Shown here: in pieces, positions 35,118-45,954 of the stretch
Layout of the letters: every line of letters starts with the position of its first letter
Position numbering within the stretch: position 1 is the first letter of the stretch
Assembly: GCA_023078685.1 (NCBI GenBank)
Contig: JALGAS010000002.1
Location: 3,534,001-3,598,000, forward strand
Reading direction: 5' to 3'
Length of the DNA: 64,000 nucleotides
Source: Neopestalotiopsis rosae
Taxonomy: Eukaryota > Ascomycota > Sordariomycetes > Amphisphaeriales > Sporocadaceae
Made by a program: the position numbers and the translations under genes
The notes under the pieces: model-generated
Told to the model about the DNA's origin: nothing
What the model saw: only the letters and a program-made list of their open reading frames with translations
Database searches by the model: none

Positions 35118-36692
35118 CTAGACCTCTATCCTTACATTGATGCCATTGGTATTTTGATTTTCAATCTTGCTAGCGAGCTCATCCCACTGTTCAATCGTGT
35201 CTCGCATCACATCGACTCCCCACATGAAGTGTTGCCATTCTTTGTCGGCCAGTAAGTCAGGGCTCCCTCCTTCACCGCGACTAGCATTGCGGATCGCCTC
35301 GTCTCTTATCTGTTGTTCAGGGCCATCGGGTAGATGAAGATTTTGTCTATTTTTCGCAGCACTTCCCTGGATCTTTTCGCCCCGTTCCTTTCGAACCATT
35401 TCGTAGACTTTCAGCGCCAGCTCCGCATTGTCAGTGCATGTCAGAGCGGCCACTATGACTCCCGCATCTTCAATGGCATTCGCTGCGCCCTGCGCGACGT
35501 AGGGCAACATGGGATCTGTATGTCTCAATAAGCTTCATAGTCTTTTGCACTCAATTCTGAAAGGCTTACGACAAGCGTCTCCAATGAGACCGACTCTTCC
35601 CTTGACCCAGCTTGGCAGTGGCGCATGACTGTTCAGCGTCCACTTTTTGACCTCGCCTTCGGGCACGTAGCTGAGGAACTTCTGTACTAGTGGGGACCAC
35701 GACTTGTAGAATTCCATCATTTCTTTCTTGTCTCCTATCGTTGTCCAAGATGTTTCCTTTGCTTCCTTCACGGATGTCTTGTCCTCAACAAGATGTAACA
35801 AGACCACTGATTAATGATTAGTTTGCCGACATGGACTTGACGTTCAGCCATATAATACACACAGCGAAGACACTTACTATTATAAACTGTGTTCGACTTG
35901 ACAGGATACGCCATGATGTGGCTGCCGGGACCCATCCACCGTTGTGCGGCATTCTGCCGGAGCAAGTCCATGGCTTCTGCGTCGTGCATCATAGTCTCCT
36001 GGGGTATGAGAAGTCGATATGCTGCATCGCCAGTAGGAATAGCCCGGGATTTGTGACCATTTGCTGTGGACATTTGACTTCGGACGGTAGACCTGATTCC
36101 GTCCGCCGCTATGACTAGATCACCATCGAGCCACTCCGAATTGTTCACCTGAACGCGTGCAGAGAAGGACTCATCTACTTTCGTAACGGTGTGTGAGGTG
36201 AGAATCCGACAGCCGCTCTGTCTGGCGGCATCTAGTAGTATTCTTTGGAGGTCTCCTCGATGGATCACGAACAATGGCGCACCATACTCTTCTCCAACTG
36301 CAGGCATAAGTGGTGCGGACACCAGCTCTTCGTCATTCGCATATCGTCTGTCAGAAATTTCAGCGGACGACTGTACATGCGCGCTGTCTATGACTTTCAC
36401 AGACGAGTTGAACTGACCTCAAAATATTCCTTTCGATGACGTTGGCTGATTCCATCACATGTTCCAGAAGACCGAACCTATTAAGGATTCGCGATGCGTT
36501 GGGTGCTATCTGAACACCAGCGCCGACCTCTGCGATTTCTCGCGTCTGCTCCAGAATCGTGACTGCATGGCCAGATCTGCGAAGCCCAAGTCCAATGGTC
36601 AGTCCGGCGATACCGGCGCCTATAACAATCACGTTGAGCCGGGACATAGCTTGGCGATTGGAGAAGGGGAACGGGTCGTTCAAGGTTTCCAT
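35118..36692 (-). CDS. FAD-dependent monooxygenase, salicylate hydroxylase-like
   Basis: Exons on the minus strand: 36692-36418, 36347-35878, 35806-35570 and 35515-35118, giving 459 aa. The first donor is GTCAGT, and its acceptor (TTTCTGACAG) restores NILRRYANDEEL. Group A flavoprotein hydroxylase motifs are all present: the Rossmann GxGxxG (VIGAGIAGLTIGLGLRRSG, about 24-42), the DG region LVIAADGIRSTVR, and the second FAD site VGLIGDACHPMLP followed by GAANAIEDA. It uses FAD, NAD(P)H and O2 to hydroxylate an aromatic or aromatic-like substrate, perhaps salicylate-type phenolics or a secondary metabolite. ATG 36692 is chosen because the frame upstream opens from GTG. The ATG at 36647 would shorten it to start MSRLNV. 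Confidence 0.92.
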
Positions 36693-37496
36693 CCTGCTGT
36701 TATCACTGCAATGCACAATGCAAAAATGAGTTCAAGAGTACTGTATACATTCAAAACAACTTTGAGCAAACAAATTGTTCAATAAGTGAATTGGCCTATA
36801 GTTGTAACTTTTCATTTGCTGATGCGGTCGATCACTCGTCTGACAGATCGCCTAGAGATCAGTGACATTCCCGCTGACACTGGATAATGGCGCCCGGCGC
36901 ATCCCCCACCCACTCGGAATGTGCCCGCGTTGCACTAGAAAGCTTGATGACAACCAACATCAGTTGGAGGATCACTCTTTCAGCCTCAACCTTTTGGTGA
37001 GAATGACAAATTATTATAAATTTCGGCGTCAGCCATGTCTCAAAAGTATTGTCGCCCATGCTTACGCCAAGCCCTCACCTATAAGCCACGGTGTCAGTCC
37101 TTCGCTTCAGCTTTGTTTGGGCTAACCACAGGGAAGTCTGCGTTTATAGTACCTTGTGTAAGCCGAAAGTAAGAGCCGGAGGAATGGGATTGAACCTAGT
37201 CACAATGTGTTGCCCGCACGCGTTGCCCCTCGTTTAAGCGAGAAGTACCGAGCCGCATACAAGCGGCCCGCCTGCCACCATGATCGTAACTTCAGTACAC
37301 AATTGAGTAGAGGTTATATGCCATTTTTCGAATACACTCGGTCGGTCTATGATCAACGCTTTGGCCGGGTTCAGAGTTGTAATCTCTGTGATTCACGCCA
37401 ATTGAGCTTCCTGCATGAACAGAGCATTTCCTAATTAGCTGGACCAGCATAAAGTGCCATCGACCCGATGTATGTAGCTATGCCCCACGCAACTTA
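36693..37496. other. Intergenic, 0.8 kb
   Basis: Promoter of the monooxygenase gene and 3' flank of the F-box-type pseudogene. A tRNA-like patch at about 37170-37200 was examined and does not fold. Confidence 0.5.
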
Positions 37497-38389
37497 CTAC
37501 CGGGGCGGTCGTTCATCAGAGACAACTATCTCCGTCATCGTGTTGTGATATTGGGCCCCAACTTTCTGCCACAACTCCAAGACATCATTATCAAGCTCAA
37601 AAGCGGGATAGCTGTACCAATGCGCGGGTGGTACTAAGTTTTTCACCTGGTAAATAAAAGTATGAAAGGTCACATCCTTCCATTCCCAACCGCAGAAGTT
37701 CAGCTTCATGAAATCCAGCTTGGGCATTTACAGCGCAGCCTGTGCGACGGAGCGGTAAAAATTGTTCATTCAATCCGGGATTGCAGACCGTCGCATATTG
37801 TTGACCACTTCGTAATCAGATTCTGGCTCATACACAGAGCCTTAAAAGTCAGAGCCACCTTCTGACTCGCTTTGCGATTCCTGATCAGCATAGTCAAATC
37901 GCCATCGACCGTCAGGTGTGGCCAGATGCATGTCCAAACACAAATCAGTCAGCAACGGCCAACTCGGTCCGGAGTTTCCATCGTCTGTGGCAGTATTCGG
38001 TTGTGATGACCAGAACTCGTCGCCAATAGTGACTCCAAACAGGTGGATATCTCTGGATCTCTGGGACAATCCACGGAAACCTATAGTTAAGCGGTCCTCT
38101 GTTCAGGTGGCGCGAAAACCGGCGGCTCGGTCGAATGATTTTCACGACCAATGGAATTGACAAAATTTCCATGGCTCAAATATAACCTTTCGGGCAAAAC
38201 AGTGAAGTCTCTCAACGCTCGCGCATAATTTATTAGATCAGGATTAGCCAGATCAAAGTCATTCAACATCGTGATTGTCGAGACTTCCTCACGTTGTATC
38301 ATGATTGCAAAGTACAAACTCAATCTTGAGCTAGGGTGCCTGCCATGGCCCAGTTCAGCATCCCATCGAACGCTGTTGAATGTATGCAT
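37497..38389 (-). pseudogene. Decayed F-box-type protein gene
   Basis: Three coding-like blocks on the minus strand belong to one ancestral protein. Block A (38389-38087) contains RWDAELGHGRHPSSRLSLYF. Block B (38069 region to 37842) contains GFRGLSQRS, then PSWPLLTDLCLDMHLATPDG with RWRFDY. Block C (37727-37497) is MPKLDFMKLNFCGWEWKDV and on. B and C are in one frame, interrupted by three stops: TAA at 37844-37842, a TGA near 37765 after RRSAIPD, and a TAA near 37728 after SVAQAAL. The text between the stops (YEPESDYEVVNNMRR, MNNFYRSVAQAAL) is still clearly protein-like. A and B are in different frames, so one indel or lost splice site separates them. The pattern matches the C-terminal part of fungal F-box-type proteins, and the F-box end is missing. 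TGA and TAA may come from CGA/CAA by C-to-T change. Confidence 0.7.
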
Positions 38390-38992
38390 AGTCTAGTGAT
38401 AATATGATCATATAGGCAAAATGAACGCTATGTATCTGACAGATCTCTTGAATCCGAAAAGAATACAAGCGCAAACAAGAAGTAGAGCCTGGCCTTGTGA
38501 GTATACAGCCTTATAAGGCTATATCCACCGGGTAGCCACATTCGTCACACAAGTGATATTGTATCATTCTTGGGTGCATCGCGGAACAAAGACTCGTGAT
38601 ATTACTTCATGTGCTACGACTCTTCCCCTTTACGGACGTAACCTAGGTAGGCCTTTTGCCGAGATCCGGAAGGTAAGGACAACAGCCGCTTAGTCAACGG
38701 GCAGAAATAGCACTCGGCTACGGGAACGGGAATTAACATGACGCTAGACATGGGAAAATATGGTCAAGGATCGAAAACTGTTCTATAAGGGCATCTCGGC
38801 ATCGAGTTCTAATTGGATCACATAATAATTCGTCGGCACCTGTAATTGGAGAACCATGTTCTTCCCGCCCCCCCCACCCCCACATGATTCCGGCTTTGGA
38901 GCCTATAAATAGGCAATATCGCAGGTCTTGTGCATTCTGTACCAATCCAGAGCAAGACTTATTATTCCTCACATTCCCTTATAGATGGAAAG
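38390..38992. other. Intergenic, 0.6 kb
   Basis: 5' side of the pseudogene and promoter of the EthD-like gene. A C-rich run lies at about 38868-38880. Confidence 0.5.
38904..38911 (+). promoter_or_regulatory. TATA box of the EthD-like gene
   Basis: TATAAATA, 82 nt upstream of the ATG at 38993. It is the clearest core promoter in the window. Confidence 0.65.
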
Positions 38993-39949
38993 ATGCAATT
39001 AACAGCGATTTATCTTTCTTACTTGGTCCCTTTGCTCGTTGTCGCACGGTCGACCTCGAGCAATGGCTCTTCATGGCCCAACAGCTTTCCCAAGCAGCTC
39101 GCTGCAAGCCGTCGTCGCACGGGACTTACTACCGCAGAATACTTTTATCACCATACAGTCGTCCATGGGCGAAAAGCTTGGAACGCACCAGATACCGTCG
39201 ATCAGCCTCTTGCCTACGTTCAAGACCATGTTTTCGATTCGGCATATGGTATTAATACCACTGCGCAAGGCATCAACTCCCCTGAGATCAGCTACTTTGG
39301 CCACAGTGACGTGACGGAGCTATACAGTCGCTCGCAAGAAGCATTCTTCACCCCTCCTTCAAACAACTATACGCAAGACGTTATTGGACCCGACGGAAAT
39401 GCATTCAGCGACTTTTCTGCTTCTATCAGCATGTATGCCTATGAAGATTTCCAGACCATCAACGGCTCGTGCTCATATACGGAATCATCTGAAGTATTCA
39501 ATGCGTTTTACTTTGTTTTCGCCAACGCCGACAATGCCAATCAATCCTCATTCGACAATGCCACTTTCGCAGCTGGAATCATGCAATCCCTGCTCGCCAA
39601 TCTCCCAAATGGATCAATCTACAACGCCAGCATTCACACATCCGTGCCCGGCCTTGATGCGCGTCTTTATTATGGTGGTCTGAACAACCCGACTCTGAAT
39701 GCAATCTTCAAATTTTGGCTCTGCGACGATAACCCGGCCATCAATTCGTTCAGAGTAGCGCAGGAGAAGCTCATTGCACAGAATGGCGAGCTGGGCATCA
39801 ATCTGGACCAGAGCTTTGTCATGTTTACCCGGGCAACACTAATCTATGACCGGTCCGCGGGTTTGCCGTTCGACGATGAGAGGGCAAAACAAGCGCTGCT
39901 GGCCGATAGATTCCGAGGTGACGTCGCTGGGCCCCCGGTGCTTGTATAA
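38993..39949 (+). CDS. Secreted EthD-like protein
   Basis: 318 aa, single exon. Residues 1-20 form a signal peptide (MQLTAIYLSYLVPLLVVARS). Residues 40-80 match the EthD entry motif: TGLTTAEYFYHHTVVHGRKA then PLAYVQDHVFDSAYG, in place of the usual LT.EEF..Y....H. Many Asn-x-Ser/Thr sites are present (for example NTTAQG, NYTQD, NGSCS, NQSSF, NATF), so it is probably glycosylated and extracellular. EthD-like domains are dimeric alpha/beta-barrel folds found in polyketide tailoring, dehydratase and ether-degradation proteins; secreted fungal members have no known role. ATG 38993 is chosen as the first to give the signal peptide. Confidence 0.82.
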   Translation: MQLTAIYLSYLVPLLVVARSTSSNGSSWPNSFPKQLAASRRRTGLTTAEYFYHHTVVHGRKAWNAPDTVDQPLAYVQDHVFDSAYGINTTAQGINSPEISYFGHSDVTELYSRSQEAFFTPPSNNYTQDVIGPDGNAFSDFSASISMYAYEDFQTINGSCSYTESSEVFNAFYFVFANADNANQSSFDNATFAAGIMQSLLANLPNGSIYNASIHTSVPGLDARLYYGGLNNPTLNAIFKFWLCDDNPAINSFRVAQEKLIAQNGELGINLDQSFVMFTRATLIYDRSAGLPFDDERAKQALLADRFRGDVAGPPVLV

Positions 39950-40153
39950 GCAAGAACCGCTCTGACAGGGTCTGGTGTGCTGCGGCGACTCGAGAAACCG
40001 CGGTCCAGGCCAATCACAAGCTTGTAATGCAAGGGAAAAGCGCGGTGCATCATGCTTTTTAGCACCGACAATCGGCCGTCGCTCAAAGAAGTAAACATTT
40101 ACAGCATCAGAATCATGTATATTACAAAAGAAATATATAAGTCCACCTTAGTG

Positions 40154-41071
40154 CTACATTGGCATGCCGTTCAAAGATACTCTCAGGAGCATGGATGATC
40201 GAATCTCGTCCGCTCGAGCCAAAAGTTCTTCCGCATCCCAGTTGACCCAGACGTACTTGTCCTTCAGAAACTCGGCTTCCTTGGAGGCAAGCCAGACCAA
40301 CATGTGAGCAGGCAATTCCACTAGTTGCGGTTAGCTTAGTAACAAACTGTGATAGGAGGTTGATTTAGCAATACCTGTATCTGCTCCCACTGGAATACTC
40401 GGATTGATCTCAGTGGAAATGATTCCTGGCTGGATGCTCACAACATGATATCCCGGATTCTCTGTTGCGAAGTATTCGAAAATCTTGAGAGCAGCCGCTT
40501 TGGATGCCGAGTAACTAAACACGCCGGGGATCTCCGGCAAGGGCGCCAGGTGTCCCAGCCCGCTGCTGGTGTTGAAGAGCTTTGCTCCGGGGGCCGCACA
40601 GCGCATAAAGGCTTGAACGGAGTTGAAAGCGCCAATGACGTTGGTTTCGAGACATCGACGAAGTTCCGCCTCGTCATACTGGGCGACGGGGCCCTCGGTC
40701 GGCAGTATGCCGGCGTTGGCGAGGAAGATGTCGGTCTTGCCGACGCGGGCCACGATCTTGTCCAATGCCGCCACGAGCGACTCGAGGTTATCCACGTCTC
40801 CGGTCTCGAACAAGACTTGGGTTGATGAATTGGCCGCTTGGATTGCTTGTGCTGCCGCCTCGAGGCGGTCACGTCTGCGGCCTAGAATGGCCACGGACTG
40901 CGCGCCGGCTTGGGCAAAGGCAATGCCGATAGCTCTGCCAATTCCCGTGCCTCCGCCGGTAATTATGACATTCTTTCCTGCGGCTGAAAGTTCCGGTCTC
41001 CTTGGCGAAATGAAGGGATACGGCTCGCTATGCCACGTTTTGGTGAACGATTTGAAGGTGGGGAGAGGCAT
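40154..41071 (-). CDS. Short-chain dehydrogenase/reductase
   Basis: Exons on the minus strand: 41071-40375 and 40320-40154, giving 287 aa; the intron is GTATTG...ACTAG. Classical SDR: the Rossmann TGGGTGIG at 38-45, NAG (119-121), catalytic Ser169/170, and YxxxK as Tyr187/Lys191 (FSYSASKAA). An Arg-rich GRRRDRL follows strand 2, which suggests NADP preference. An extension of about 30 residues precedes the Rossmann fold. The end VSLNGMPM is not a clear peroxisomal signal. It is divergent from the NmrA-like gene across 440 bp, and the shared promoter contains a palindrome repeated upstream of the nearby Zn2Cys6 gene. Substrate unknown. Confidence 0.93.
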
Positions 41072-41152
41072 GATGAATGTTAAGTCACAATAGTTCGTTT
41101 GATGAGATTGAGTCGATTGGCTGACAGGAACAAGGTTTCGACGGAAGGCACT

Positions 41153-41161
41153 TATATATAA
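41153..41161 (-). promoter_or_regulatory. TATA box of the SDR gene
   Basis: TATATATAA on the plus strand, self-complementary over TATATATA, 82 nt upstream of the SDR ATG at 41071. Confidence 0.55.
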
Positions 41162-41267
41162 GGTTTGAGCAATAGAGAGCCTGGCCGCGTTGCTATCAAT
41201 TGACAAATGTGAGGATCACGGTGTTACTAATCCCCACCAAACTTTGTGCCTGACTAATTGTATGCGC

Positions 41268-41279
41268 TTCCGCGGAACC
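41268..41279. promoter_or_regulatory. Candidate Zn2Cys6 binding site, TTCCGCGGAACC
   Basis: A 12-mer with a perfect 10-bp palindrome (TTCCGCGGAA) and a CCGCGG core. It is identical to 44910-44921 in the promoter of the Zn2Cys6 activator gene. It lies 197 nt from the SDR ATG and 233 nt from the NmrA-like ATG, so it could serve both. Confidence 0.55.
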
Positions 41280-41511
41280 TCTGGATTTCTCAGCCATCAC
41301 TGCAACATCACATCTTCATGAAGGCACAGCAAGAGACAAATATTTGGATTCGCCTCCAAAAAGAAACAGATACTTGACTACAACCGAAGCTTTACTAATC
41401 TACATCATAGGACTACCGTGACGCAGCTGCTCGAATGATCCCGGGCCTACAGATTCATCACCAGTTTCTTTGTTCTGCCACATTCTGGAAAACGCTTGAA
41501 CGAAATCTGCC

Positions 41512-42703
41512 ATGATGTCTCATTCTGAGCTACCAAGAATAATTGTGGTCGTCGGTGCCACTGGCAATCAGGGCGGTGGTGTTGTCCGTTTCCTCCTAAA
41601 ATCCGCGACTGCACTTTGGCACGTTCGCGCGCTCACCCGCGATCCGTCCTCCACAAGGTCCCAGTCCTTCCTGTCAGCCAATCAGACCTCAGACAACCGC
41701 CTGACTCTTGTCTCCGGCCATGTCTATGACAAGAGCTCACTCGTCTCCGCCTTCACTGGGGCGTATGGTGTCTTTGCCGTTACTAGCGAGAGGTATCCGT
41801 TCAAGAAACTTGAGAAAGAGGAAGAGATGAAACATGAGATCGAGGCTGGCCGCAACTTGGTCGACGCTGCCAAAGAGTGTAGTATCAAGCACTTTGTGTT
41901 TAGCACCCTGCCTGACATGGTGCACACCACGGAGGGTCGTTTCACGCGCATTCATCACATGAACAACAAGTATGCCATTGAGCAGATGGCTAGAAGAGAG
42001 CTGGATGGCTACACAGGTCTTATCCCTGGTAAGAACGTCACATCCCACCCCATGCTGCGAGGTTCCTGATGAAAGTCAATTAGGTTATTTTTACGCAAAC
42101 CTAGCATGGCCACAATACAGCCAGCGACGAGGTACGCCTATTATTCTCCCGACTGCCCACATTTAATATGCTTGGGAAAGTGACTAACGCATCCTCCCAG
42201 AGGACGGCGTCGTTCGTTTTGTCGCTCCTATACCTGGTGGCCAAGTCGCCCAATGGACTGATCCAACTCACGACATGGGCATTTTTGCTGCCAGTAAGTC
42301 TTGGGATATACGCAAAACAATTGATGACTGGATATCAACTTATATTTCATCAGAGATCTTCGAAGTCGGCGTCGCCAAGACCAAGGATAGAAACTTTCTC
42401 GTTCTCTCCCCCCGTATCACCGCTGACGAAATGGCTTCGACCTTCACCCGCGTCACCGGCGTCCCTGCAGTCCACGAACCCATTACGGCTGATCAATTCG
42501 CGGAGATGACGGCGCCGCTTGTTGGACCGGCGTTCCAGGAGGACGCGAAGGAAATGATGGAGTGGGCTGCTATCACACCTGCGGACAAGGTGTGCTTTGG
42601 GGCCATGGACCCCGCGGAAGATGATTCGTATGATGTACTCGGGGTTAAAGCTAGTACATTTGAAGAGTACCTTCTGCGTAGTGGATGGAAGGGACCAGAG
42701 TAG
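41512..42703 (+). CDS. NmrA-like family NAD(P)-binding protein
   Basis: Exons 41512-42028, 42084-42131, 42201-42293 and 42354-42703 give 335 aa. The Rossmann motif GATGNQGG lies at 15-22. An R-rich ALTRDPSS follows strand 2. The body has GAYGVFAVTS, AAKECSIKHFVFST, the VAPIPGGQVAQWTDPTHDMG block and the C-terminal FEEYLL. NmrA-like proteins are atypical SDRs without the Tyr-Lys catalytic pair. They sense or reduce NAD(P) and are often redox-linked regulators, or reductases of phenolic substrates. The third intron (60 nt) is in frame without stops, so retention would add 20 residues; splicing gives the better family fit (FAAKIFEVGVAKTK). Confidence 0.9.
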
Positions 42704-42894
42704 GGGCTGTTGGAATACGCAAAGCGGTGTTGCTCAGTCTCGCCATGTAGATTGGCATCGCAACAGAAGCTGTCTCCGATACATGCCGATAGCGATAGTA
42801 GTAGTGCAAGTGAGTGTGCGACTCACTATACCTCATAGCCATAGGGATCTAGTCATTCATTTGAGCCGAGTCTAGCTTTTATGAGTGTCAAGTG

Positions 42895-44739
42895 CTACTC
42901 AGGACCCCAATACGCTCCCAAGACTCTATTTACTTCCAAAACTTTCTTTACCACATGGCAGATATCCTGCTCCGGCAACTCTTGTAGATAAGCGGCAGCA
43001 TCCGCCTTCAATACTTGGTCGCCCCCTCGATGCTCATCGTCAAAGTTCAGAAACGAGTTGACCGACAGGCAAAGCAGAGACGAGGCGAGCGGACAGATCT
43101 GCATAAAGGTAAAAGTCGGATGCCTCAGCGGAATGCTCGAAAACATATGTACGAATGCTCTAGACTCGCTCACAAGCGCATTCCAACCTTGAGGCTGAGA
43201 CGGAGGGGTAGGAGTGTAGTCCCCCGTATAATCCCCTGCCCCGTCACCGATATCGCAAGCATAGGTGAGTACCTTGTCGATCCAGTGAAAGTCCATGGAG
43301 TTGACTCGACAGAGTTGGCCGAGACATGTCACGACTAGGGCAGATAGAGTGCAAAGTGATCGTGGCAGATACTCAGCACTCATTGAACCAGGATGCGATA
43401 GTATCGAAGGGAACCTCGTTAAATGACCTGGTATCCTCGTTTTCCATTGTCTAATGGACATTCGAATACCTTGAGCTACTTGCGCTGCCTCGCCACGATC
43501 CCTACGGCTCGCTCGTACGGAGAAGACGCAGTCGTAGACTCGAGATTCGATCTGTGCGAGCTCGACCCGTGCGCGGAAAACGTTGAACCGAGTCAGTCCG
43601 AGGCCGTCGTCAGCACTCACATCGATGAAGCCGGCTTCATCGACGTCGTGGTAATCGTCGTCGGGCCGCATCGTCTCTGGAGGTAGATCCAAGTCCATGT
43701 CGTCGTCGTGGAGAATGGGCGCCTGTCGCGCGCGCAGGGCCACGTCCCGGTCGAGAATGTAGGCGATCCAAAAGACGCGCCTTCGCTGCATCGCCTCCTC
43801 GGCGGCGATGCCCAAGTCTGCGTAGTAGTCTCTTCGGTGCAGGCCCATGGCCTGGGCGAACCTCATGGCCGCCGAGACAAAGACCATGGGCGCGGCCGGG
43901 TCCGGTCGGCCAAGAAAGACGATACCTAGGCCGAGCAAGATTTGTACATGCTCGAGTCCAAGGTTATCCCCCTTGAGGATATCCGTCAGGACGGACTGGG
44001 CATTCTCGATGCATTGGCCGACCATTGGGATCTGTAAGCTTGGCTCGAGGAAGCCAGAGCAGTGCCACTGAGTCAGGGCGAGGATGAGGTTGATACATGC
44101 CCACGATGAGGGACTGCGTCTGGTTGGCAGGCGATACCATTCATCGATGAGCTTTATGAGCCGACGAGGGTGGAATAGTGGGAGCGTGCTATTGAAAGTG
44201 GAGAGGTAGATGTTGGCAACGTGCCGAACTACCTCTTCGGGAAGAGAGTTCACCTTTTGAGTTGATGATGGATAGGAATGGCTGGATATCGATCCGGATC
44301 CAGCGTACGTGAAGGGGCTGTCGCTTAGGAGTGACGGAGAATCTGGTGTTGCAGAGACTCCCTGGATATGGTGCAACGTGTTGCTCTCCCCAGGAGAGAC
44401 GGCCAATTGAGGTTGATTTCCATGCAACTGATCAGGCTCGCTTGCGGCGTGGGGGCCACTAGGAAAGCTGACTTCACTCGCGTCCAGAGCCTCCTGTCGT
44501 CGTTTCCGTGCTTGTTGGTCTCGGCCCTTGGCCTTCTTGGCGTACTTCTTGGGCCGGCTAGCGGCTTGGTGGGCGCAATCGCTCTTGTAGATCACGCAAT
44601 TGGAGCATCGTGGCCGTTCTCCGTTGCACTTGATTCTTTTGCGATAACAGAGATCGCATGACTAAATGACATTATGAGCCCAACGAGAAATCGTATCATC
44701 GGCTGGGTGTGCTACCTTGCGAACTGCTTTGGGCTCCAT
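42895..44739 (-). CDS. Zn2Cys6 fungal transcription factor
   Basis: Exons on the minus strand: 44739-44716 (eight codons) and 44661-42895, giving 596 aa. The intron is GTAGCA...TTTAG. The binuclear cluster is C-x2-C-x6-C-x6-C-x2-C-x6-C at residues 10-37 (SCDLCYRKRIKC, then PRCSNC), with basic linker RPKKYAKKAKGRDQQARKRR. Residues about 165-450 are a fungal-specific TF middle homology region: LPLFHPRRLIKLIDEW, then HRRDYYADLGI and YILDRDVALRARQAPIL. It is tail-to-tail with the NmrA-like gene, 190 bp apart. Its promoter holds the palindrome also found between SDR and NmrA, so it may regulate those two genes and itself. Confidence 0.93.
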
Positions 44740-44907
44740 TACAAAGAAATGCCACGATGCGTAGTGGTTTTGACACGATCAACATAAGAATTTATCAATG
44801 GCGTCAAGTAATCCAAGTGGTGAAGAGTGAGTGCTGTCATGATGAGGTCGAGTTGAGCAAAGCAACGGAGCTCCGTTCCGGGCTTGTAAATGCCATACTC
44901 CGTAGCT

Positions 44908-44921
44908 GGTTCCGCGGAACC
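44908..44921. promoter_or_regulatory. 14-bp perfect palindrome, candidate autoregulatory site
   Basis: GGTTCCGCGGAACC, a perfect palindrome 169 nt upstream of the Zn2Cys6 ATG at 44739. Its last 12 bases equal the site at 41268-41279. CCGCGG-type cores suit a dimeric Zn2Cys6 protein. Confidence 0.55.
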
Positions 44922-45660
44922 GGCTTAGAAATCGGCTAGCCCCACATCGGACGTCTCGGAGATCAGTCTCGGAGGCCAAATGCTCGCTTACAAATGCGCG
45001 TGGGTAGTGCTTCAGAAGGGATTATGCGGGGTTGACGCACTGGGATCAGTACCGTAGAGCTAGCCACGACGGGTAGCTGTTGATAGATGTTGATAGCATC
45101 TCAGTCTTGGCAATGATCAGGGGTCGCGGTGATGATTCATGAAATCCGAAGCCATGGATCATATTCCGACCTATCAGGGTGAGACTGATAGAACAGATCC
45201 AGAACGCTTTCCCCAAGTTCCCATGATTTTTTATTATCCAATTGGTTAATTTCAGCATTCATCCGGCCCAAAGATAGATCATTGAATTAGGCTCAAATGA
45301 CTGCTATGTATAGCTGTGAGTTAATTCATAACCGCACTCAATCACTGTTCCCTCAGCATTTCTATTCTTGGCGAGCGCAACCTGCCGGCATGGAGCTAAG
45401 CAGAACTTATACTCATGCTGATTCCAAGAAACCTATATAGTCGCTATCGCTTGTTGGTGCTGCATGCGATACTAACTATATACGTGCTTGTGGAGCTCGC
45501 ACTTTTGCAAATGCGGTCGAACCGTATATCCGCAACAGTCTGTTTGATTGACGGATTTGATTAAATGCGATTGACCCGGTAGCAGTGTTGGGGTAAATGA
45601 ACCTCCAAAAGTCTCACAGTTCTGGTTGTTTGAAAAGTACGACCTTCCATTTACAGCCAT

Positions 45661-45954
45661 GTAGTTCGCAGCAGCCAAGGCTTCTAGTCAAGAATGGAAA
45701 GCTTGGCAACATAACCTTAACTCCAATTACATTTTAAGCTATGTAGTAGCCAAGCCGCATTGGTCCGCTTATCGGATGGCAGCAGCCAAAGTGCGCCAAA
45801 GTGAACGTCTTGGCAATTTAACCTTAACTCGTATCGCATAGTGGCCAAGGCTTATAAAGATCTTGGCATCTTTACTCATATTCCATTCCCAGACATGTAG
45901 CAGCCAAGGCTTGTAGTGCGGGATGAACACATTGGCAACTTAGCCCGTATGGGA
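45661..45954. repeat. Degenerate tandem repeat, about 60-80 bp units
   Basis: Four to five diverged units. Each begins with a GTAGCAGCCAAGGCTT-like box (at about 45669, 45742, 45778, 45837, 45896). Four of them continue with a box like TTGGCAA-TTAACCTTAACTC (45703, 45809, 45864, 45932). Units differ by substitutions and small indels. No terminal inverted repeats or open frame were seen, so it is not obviously a transposon. Confidence 0.65.

Larger units (their letters stand above)
41072..41511. other. Divergent promoter of the SDR and NmrA-like genes
   Basis: 440 bp. Contains a TATATATAA box for the SDR at 41153-41161 and the palindromic 12-mer at 41268-41279. Confidence 0.7.

Noticed and set aside
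37160..37205. tRNA-like GGGATTGAACC patch
   Set aside because: No matching acceptor or anticodon stem could be folded on either strand.
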